Source of the DNA: Asticcacaulis sp.
Lineage (GTDB): Bacteria > Pseudomonadota > Alphaproteobacteria > Caulobacterales > Caulobacteraceae
Direction: 5' to 3'
NCBI RefSeq assembly: GCF_020217185.1
Contig: NZ_JAIWNX010000104.1
Location: 1-10,000 of the forward strand
DNA: 10,000 bases
How positions within the stretch are numbered: the stretch's first letter is position 1; each line of letters begins with the position of its first letter. A model generated the notes under the pieces. It was not told the DNA's origin. It saw nothing but the letters and a program-made list of their open reading frames with translations, and did not search any database. Positions 6,045 to 10,000 of the stretch are shown in pieces. The position numbers and the translations under genes are program-made.

Positions 6045-8159
6045 TTATGCCAACTCCACCACCTGTTTCGCCGCCTGCCGACGGGCGTGCAGGATGAACT
6101 CCGTATAGCCATTGGCCTGTTGCGCACCCTCAAAACACAGGTCGCAGGCCGCCTTGAACGCCTCGCCGTCATAGGTCAGCGCCATCGGGCGATAGGCAGG
6201 ATCACTGGCATTTTGCGCATCGACGACCTTCGCCATGTGTTTCAGGCGCTCCAGCACCTGTGCCTCAGACACCCAGCCGTGCCGCAGCCAGTTGGCGACG
6301 TGCTGGCTGGAGATGCGCAAGGTCGCGCGGTCTTCCATCAGGCCGACATCATGGATATCCGGCACCTTGGAACAGCCCACGCCCTGATCGACCCAACGCA
6401 CCACGTAGCCGAGAATGCCCTGCAGATTGTTGTCCAGTTCTTCGGCAATCTCTTCGGGGCTGTAGGTCCGCGTCGCCAGTGGCGGCGTCAGAATATCATC
6501 GACCGAGGCGCGTGGGCGGGCGCGCAACTGGGCCTGCACGGCGGCGACATCGACGCGGTGATAATGCAGGGCGTGCAGGGTGGCCGCCGTCGGTGACGGC
6601 ACCCAGGCGGTCGAAGCCCCGGCCTTCGGATGACCGATCTTTTGCGTCATCATATCGGCCATCATATCGGGGGCCGCCCACATGCCCTTACCGATCTGGG
6701 CATGGCCGGGCAGGCCAGCGATCAGGCCGCAATCGACATTGGAGTCCTCATAGGCCCTGATCCACACCGCCCCCTTGATCTCGCCCTTGCGCAGGACCGG
6801 GCCGGCTTCCATCGAAGTATGGATTTCATCGCCCGTGCGGTCGAGGAAGCCCGTATTGATGAAGAAGACGCGGTCCCTGGCGGCTTCGATACAGGCCCTC
6901 AGATTGACGCTGGTGCGGCGCTCCTCGTCCATAATGCCGATCTTCAGCGTGCGGTCAGGCAGGCCCACGGCGCGTTCGGCGACGGCGAAGGTTGCGACCG
7001 CAAAGGCCACTTCGTCCGGCCCGTGCATCTTGGGCTTGACGATATAGGCCGAGCCCGTGCGGCTGTTGCGGCCGGCGTCGTGGCGCGCGATCAGGGCGGT
7101 GATCATCAGGTCGATCAGCCCCTCCGGCACGGCCTGACCGTTGTGGCGCACCATGTCACTGTACATATGCAGACCGACATTGCGCGCCAGCATCAGGCTG
7201 CGCCCATGCAGGGTGAAGGCCTGACCATCGGGGGCCGTATAGGCGCGGTCGGGATTGAGGCGGCGCGTCTGCACCTTACCGCCCTTGTGGAACTGTTCGC
7301 TCAGATCGCCGCGCGTCAGGCCCAGCCAGTTGCGATAGAGGCCGACCTTATCCGCCGCATCGACGGCGGCGACGCTGTCTTCCATGTCCATAATGGCCGA
7401 CAGGGCGGCTTCGAGCCCCACATCGGCGACGCCCGCCGCATCGGCCACCGGGCTATGGCGGTCGATACGGATGTCGATATGCAGGCCATTATGGCGCAGC
7501 AGGATCGACTGCGGCGCGTCGGCGGGGCCGCTGAAACCGACAAATTGCGACGGGTCTTTCAGCGGCGCGCCATTGGCCCGCAACTGCCCGTCCACCACCC
7601 TATAGGCCGTGACCGCAGCGTGGCTGAGCCCCTCCAGCGGCACGAATTCATCGAGATAGGCCTTGGCCGCCGCCTGCACCGCCGCACCACGCGCGGCGTC
7701 ATAGCCGCCCGACGCCGGAACCGGCCCCAGCACATCCGTGCCATAGAGGGCGTCATAGAGGCTGCCCCAGCGGGCATTGGCGGCGTTCAGAGCGTAGCGG
7801 GCATTGGACACCGGCACGACCAGTTGCGGGCCGCTCAGGCGCGCAATCTCGTCATCGACATTGGCCGTCGTGACGGTGAACGCCGCCGGTTCGGGCCGCA
7901 GATAGCCGATTTCACTCAGAAAAGCCTTATAGGCGACCGGCTCAAAGGCGTGACCGCGGTGCCAGTCGTCGATCTGCGCCTGCAAGGCGTCGCGCTGAGC
8001 CAGAAGGGCGGCATTGCGCGGCGCGAAGTCGCGGATAAGCCCGGCCAGCCCGTCCCAAAACGCCACCTCGGCCACGCCAGAGCCCGGCAGGGCCTCTTCG
8101 CGGACAAAGCGCCACAGGATGTCATCAACCTCGATACCGGAGACAGGGGTGTAGGCCAT
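6045..8159 (-). CDS. glcB: Malate synthase G
   Basis: This 704-residue enzyme condenses glyoxylate with acetyl-CoA to give malate and CoA in the cytoplasm. It is the monomeric G type (E. coli GlcB, 723 residues). The TIM-barrel core carries Arg326 in LARNVG (E. coli Arg338). Metal ligands are Glu412 in GIMDEERRT (Glu427) and Asp440 in [11 protein letters not shown] (Asp455). The catalytic base is Asp601 in GCSKVPDI (Asp631). The strongly conserved [10 protein letters not shown] (258-267), MWAAPDMM and [13 protein letters not shown] are present. E. coli RNVGHLM reads RNVGLHM here, a small swap beside the catalytic Arg. The start is the ATG at 8159, with AGAGGAAA (8172-8165) as ribosome site. 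It is convergent with iclR and lies 135 bases downstream of the lactonase gene on the same strand; the gap holds two IclR boxes, so it probably has its own regulated promoter. No isocitrate lyase gene is nearby. Confidence 0.97.
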   Translation of the reverse strand: MAYTPVSGIEVDDILWRFVREEALPGSGVAEVAFWDGLAGLIRDFAPRNAALLAQRDALQAQIDDWHRGHAFEPVAYKAFLSEIGYLRPEPAAFTVTTANVDDEIARLSGPQLVVPVSNARYALNAANARWGSLYDALYGTDVLGPVPASGGYDAARGAAVQAAAKAYLDEFVPLEGLSHAAVTAYRVVDGQLRANGAPLKDPSQFVGFSGPADAPQSILLRHNGLHIDIRIDRHSPVADAAGVADVGLEAALSAIMDMEDSVAAVDAADKVGLYRNWLGLTRGDLSEQFHKGGKVQTRRLNPDRAYTAPDGQAFTLHGRSLMLARNVGLHMYSDMVRHNGQAVPEGLIDLMITALIARHDAGRNSRTGSAYIVKPKMHGPDEVAFAVATFAVAERAVGLPDRTLKIGIMDEERRTSVNLRACIEAARDRVFFINTGFLDRTGDEIHTSMEAGPVLRKGEIKGAVWIRAYEDSNVDCGLIAGLPGHAQIGKGMWAAPDMMADMMTQKIGHPKAGASTAWVPSPTAATLHALHYHRVDVAAVQAQLRARPRASVDDILTPPLATRTYSPEEIAEELDNNLQGILGYVVRWVDQGVGCSKVPDIHDVGLMEDRATLRISSQHVANWLRHGWVSEAQVLERLKHMAKVVDAQNASDPAYRPMALTYDGEAFKAACDLCFEGAQQANGYTEFILHARRQAAKQVVELA

Positions 8160-8184
8160 AGCGGTTTCCTCTTTAACTGATGCG

Positions 8185-8214
8185 AGGATAACCGGTCATG
8201 GCCCAGCGGGTCAA
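8185..8214 (-). promoter_or_regulatory. Putative glcB promoter
   Basis: On the minus strand TTGACC (8214-8209) and TATCCT (8190-8185) are 18 bases apart, giving a start near 8178 and a leader of about 19 bases with a ribosome site. IclR box I would then be centred near -50 and box II near -100. An alternative -10, TATACT (8259-8254) in the AT-rich island, lacks a good -35; with it the boxes would flank the start in a repression layout. Confidence 0.5.
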
Positions 8215-8217
8215 TTT

Positions 8218-8238
8218 TTCCGGAAATTATTTCCAGAA
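8218..8238. promoter_or_regulatory. IclR box I upstream of glcB (21-bp palindrome)
   Basis: CGGAAATTATTTCCA (8221-8235) matches TGGAAATNATTTCCA at 13 of 14 defined positions. Outer TTC (8218-8220) and GAA (8236-8238) extend the symmetry to 21 bp with only the 8221/8235 pair mismatched. It lies 3 bases upstream of the putative glcB -35 when counted from the extended palindrome. Confidence 0.85.
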
Positions 8239-8280
8239 TTCAATTTAAATATAAGTATATGATTTTATTTAATAAATAAT
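8239..8280. other. AT-rich island between the two IclR boxes
   Basis: 39 of 42 bases are A or T (G/C only at 8241, 8255 and 8261) in a window that is otherwise strongly GC-rich. It includes ATTTAAAT (8243-8250) and several A/T runs suited to minor-groove binding or DNA bending. It joins IclR box I to box II and contains no open reading frame of note. Confidence 0.85.
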
Positions 8281-8285
8281 TTCCA
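8271..8285. promoter_or_regulatory. Degenerate IclR box II upstream of glcB
   Basis: AATAAATAATTTCCA matches the IclR consensus at 11 of 14 defined positions. The right half (ATTTCCA) is intact and the left half has lost TGG. Its centre is 50 bp from the centre of box I. It lies 9 bases past the lactonase stop codon. Because the region is AT-rich, part of the match could be chance. Confidence 0.55.
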
Positions 8286-8294
8286 TTTTTGGCG

Positions 8295-9206
8295 TTATGC
8301 GCCGCGCGTATTCACATAAAGCGCAAACAGCGACTGTCCCGCCGTCATGAACAGGCGGTTCCGGGCCCGTCCGCCAAACACCAGATTGGCGCAGCGATTG
8401 GGCAGGTGGATATGGCCGATGGCCGTGCCGTCCGGGGCGAAGACGCGCACCCCGTTCAAGCCCGGCCCGCCACCCCAGCCGCACCAAAGATTGCCGTCTT
8501 CGTCGCAGCGGAAGCCATCCGGCTGCCCCGGCGCGCATTCGACAAACACCCGGCCATTCGTCAGGCTGTCGCCCGCCACCTCAAAGACCCAGATGCGTTT
8601 GGGCTCGCCCGACTGCGCGATGTAACACAGCCGCTCATTCGGTGAAAAACAGATGCCGTTGGGCCGGTCGATGGCGTCGGTCACCACGCTCAAACCCGCC
8701 TCCGTCCAGCGATAGACGTTCGTCGGCAGTTCGGGGTCGGCGCGATGACCTTCGTAATCGCCCAGGATGCCAAACGGCGGATCGGTGAACCACACCGACC
8801 CGTCGCTTTTCACCGTGACATCATTGGGCGAGTTGAGGCGCTTGCCCTGATAATGGCTGGCCAGAGTCGTGAGCGTGCCGTCATATTCGGTGCGCGTGAC
8901 GCTGCGCGTACCATGCTGACACGAGATCAGCCGCCCCTGCCGGTCGCGCGTGTGGCCATTGGCGAAATCCGCCGGCTTGCGAAAGATCGACACCGCCTCC
9001 GTCTCTTCGTCCCAGCGCAGGATGCGGTCGTTGGGGATGTCGCTCCACAGCAGGTAGCGCCCGTCGCCGAACCACACCGGCCCCTCGCCCCAGCGCGTGC
9101 CCTCATAGAGCCGCTCCACCGCCGCCAGCGACAGGCGGTACGTGTCAAAGCGCGGATCGAGGCTTTCGATGGACGGATCGGGGTAAATCTCTGACGGTTG
9201 CCACAT
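8295..9206 (-). CDS. SMP-30/gluconolactonase-family lactonase
   Basis: This 303-residue six-bladed propeller enzyme of the SMP-30/gluconolactonase/LRE family is expected to hydrolyse sugar lactones to sugar acids in the cytoplasm; no signal peptide is visible. The metal-site residues of the family are all identifiable: Glu41 in WGEGPVW, Asn128 in LNSPNDV, Asn183 in DRPNGI and Asp230 in GQPDGF. Length is typical. I chose ATG 9206 because CGGAGA lies 6 bases before it; an upstream in-frame GTG at 9227 adds seven residues (reading MENRRHR) with no better ribosome site. It lies upstream of glcB on the same strand, 135 bases away, and is divergent from the hydrolase gene. The substrate cannot be read from sequence; gluconolactone, xylonolactone or arabinonolactone are candidates. 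I see no clear terminator after it. Confidence 0.88.
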   Translation of the reverse strand: MWQPSEIYPDPSIESLDPRFDTYRLSLAAVERLYEGTRWGEGPVWFGDGRYLLWSDIPNDRILRWDEETEAVSIFRKPADFANGHTRDRQGRLISCQHGTRSVTRTEYDGTLTTLASHYQGKRLNSPNDVTVKSDGSVWFTDPPFGILGDYEGHRADPELPTNVYRWTEAGLSVVTDAIDRPNGICFSPNERLCYIAQSGEPKRIWVFEVAGDSLTNGRVFVECAPGQPDGFRCDEDGNLWCGWGGGPGLNGVRVFAPDGTAIGHIHLPNRCANLVFGGRARNRLFMTAGQSLFALYVNTRGA

Positions 9207-9213
9207 GCGATGT

Positions 9214-9241
9214 CTCCGGTTTTCCACTGGCTACACCGGAG
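9214..9241. promoter_or_regulatory. Inverted repeat covering the lactonase ribosome site
   Basis: CTCCGGT (9214-9220) and ACCGGAG (9235-9241) are perfect 7-bp arms, centres 21 bp apart. On the minus strand the ACCGGAG arm next to the gene contains the GGAG of the ribosome site (9218-9213), 7 bases before the ATG at 9206. It could be an operator with half-sites two helical turns apart, or an mRNA hairpin that hides the ribosome site. Confidence 0.55.
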
Positions 9242-9297
9242 CGACCCCGAAAATCAAACCCGCCAAAAGGAAACCCTGAACAAACCTTAGCCACCCC

Positions 9298-9326
9298 TTG
9301 CCTGCCGGTCACTTTCGCTCATTAAT
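9298..9326 (+). promoter_or_regulatory. Putative promoter of the hydrolase gene
   Basis: TTGCCT (9298-9303) and ATTAAT (9321-9326) are separated by 17 bases. Each matches the sigma-70 consensus at 4 of 6 positions. Transcription would start near 9333, giving a leader of about 35 bases. Confidence 0.4.
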
Positions 9327-9367
9327 GCGCAGACGGCGCGTCGTCGTCTCTATCCAGTGGGAGCCTT

Positions 9368-10000
9368 ATGAAACCTGTCGTTCGCGCCATTCTGGCGGTG
9401 CTGGCCGTGACCGGCCTGAGCGCCTGCGCCCCGGTGGTGCGCAGCCACATCTACCTGCCCGATCCCCTGCCCGCCTCCGCGCAGTGGCCGGGCGAGGCTC
9501 CGCGTGAGGTCAGCGTCACCACCGCCGATGGCCTGAGCCTCAAAGGCTATTATTACCCGCCGCGTGAGGCCGGGAAGCGTCTGATCGTTTTCTTTCATGG
9601 CAATGGAGGCAATCGCTATACCGCCGCCCGCTATGCCGCCCCGCTGGCGGAGCAGGGTGACGGTCTGCTGATTGCCGACTATCGCGGCTATGGCGGCAAT
9701 CCGGGCACCCCCAGCGAGACGGGCCTGCGCGCCGATGCCGCCGCCTTCATCGCCTATGGCCGCACCCTGCAACCGGGCGCGCCCGTCTATCTGTTCGGGC
9801 ATTCACTGGGGGGCGGCGTGGCGCTTGATGCGGCGACGCGCGAAGACATTGCCGGGGTGGTGACGCTTGGCACCTTTACCTCGCTGACGGCCATGGCCCC
9901 GGCCTATGCCCGGCCGATCCTGCCGGACCGCTTCGACAACCTGAAAGCCGTGAGCCGGATCAAGGTGCCGCTTCTGCTGATCCACGGCACGGCGGATGAC
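9368..10000 (+). CDS. Lipoprotein alpha/beta hydrolase, N-terminal part
   Basis: The first 211 residues are visible; the gene runs off the right edge. Residues 1-19 are a lipoprotein signal with lipobox LSAC and acylated Cys20, so the enzyme should be membrane-anchored and face the periplasm. The hydrolase fold starts near residue 45. HGNGGN (His77-Gly78) is the oxyanion-hole motif, DYRGYGGN follows, and Ser146 in GHSLGGG is the nucleophile. The last visible residues, IHGTADD, bring in the likely catalytic Asp (210); the His should lie just outside the window. It resembles the ABHD13/BEM46-like serine hydrolases. The substrate is unknown (esterase, lipase or acyl-transfer activity possible). 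The start is supported by GGGAG (9359-9363), 4 bases before the ATG, and by the complete signal peptide. Confidence 0.9.
   Translation, partial: MKPVVRAILAVLAVTGLSACAPVVRSHIYLPDPLPASAQWPGEAPREVSVTTADGLSLKGYYYPPREAGKRLIVFFHGNGGNRYTAARYAAPLAEQGDGLLIADYRGYGGNPGTPSETGLRADAAAFIAYGRTLQPGAPVYLFGHSLGGGVALDAATREDIAGVVTLGTFTSLTAMAPAYARPILPDRFDNLKAVSRIKVPLLLIHGTADD

Noticed and set aside
6630..8180. 516-codon open frame antisense to glcB
   Set aside because: glcB on the minus strand has every catalytic residue. The antisense frame is His/Arg/Gly-rich shadow sequence with no motif.
8745..9194. 149-codon open frame antisense to the lactonase gene
   Set aside because: The lactonase metal-site motifs on the minus strand are complete; the antisense frame shows no family features.
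9212..9226. TTTCCA near the lactonase start as a fourth IclR half-box
   Set aside because: Only one half matches; the other half (GTCTCCG) has no similarity to TGGAAAT.
9207..9227. GTG 9227 as the lactonase start
   Set aside because: ATG 9206 has a good ribosome site (CGGAGA) at proper spacing; the extra seven residues are not family-like.

Overview
The window is chromosomal DNA from a GC-rich alphaproteobacterium. Protein sequence style, strong purine-rich ribosome binding sites and the gene mix suggest Caulobacterales, perhaps Asticcacaulis; this is an impression from the sequence, not a database result. There are eight genes, no RNA genes, no mobile element and no CRISPR array. Coding is dense, and no gap between genes exceeds about 210 bases.

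Layout. (1) Bases 1-1207 hold the 3' part of carB (carbamoyl-phosphate synthase large subunit, pyrimidine and arginine synthesis), closed by a strong intrinsic terminator. (2) On the minus strand, 2216-1293, a six-segment membrane protein is followed after 3 bases by a small winged-helix regulator. This is a two-gene unit of unknown function. (3) Divergent from it, 2425-4611 encodes an exported S9A prolyl oligopeptidase with an intact catalytic triad, preceded by a tandem operator-like repeat and followed by a terminator. (4) 4743-5138 encodes a small lipoprotein resembling the MliC lysozyme inhibitors. (5) 5179-9206 is a glyoxylate-metabolism locus: iclR (plus strand) converges on glcB, malate synthase G (minus strand), with an SMP-30/gluconolactonase-family lactonase gene upstream of glcB on the same strand. 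(6) The window ends inside a lipoprotein-type alpha/beta hydrolase gene (9368 to beyond 10000).

The most interesting part is the iclR-glcB circuit. A near-exact copy of the E. coli IclR box (TGGAAATNATTTCCA) covers the iclR promoter up to the start codon. A second near-exact copy, extended to a 21-bp palindrome, and a third degenerate copy lie upstream of glcB, with centres 50 bp apart. A 42-bp stretch that is 39/42 A+T lies between those two. The IclR protein keeps the E. coli recognition helix and polar effector-pocket residues but has an N-terminal extension with an AT-hook core (PRGRP). I infer an autoregulated IclR that controls malate synthase in response to a glyoxylate-like signal. 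It may use an extra minor-groove contact to the AT-rich island. The iclR transcript may be leaderless.

The lactonase next to malate synthase suggests, without proving it, that the glyoxylate comes from sugar-acid catabolism as well as, or instead of, isocitrate lyase. No isocitrate lyase gene is present here.
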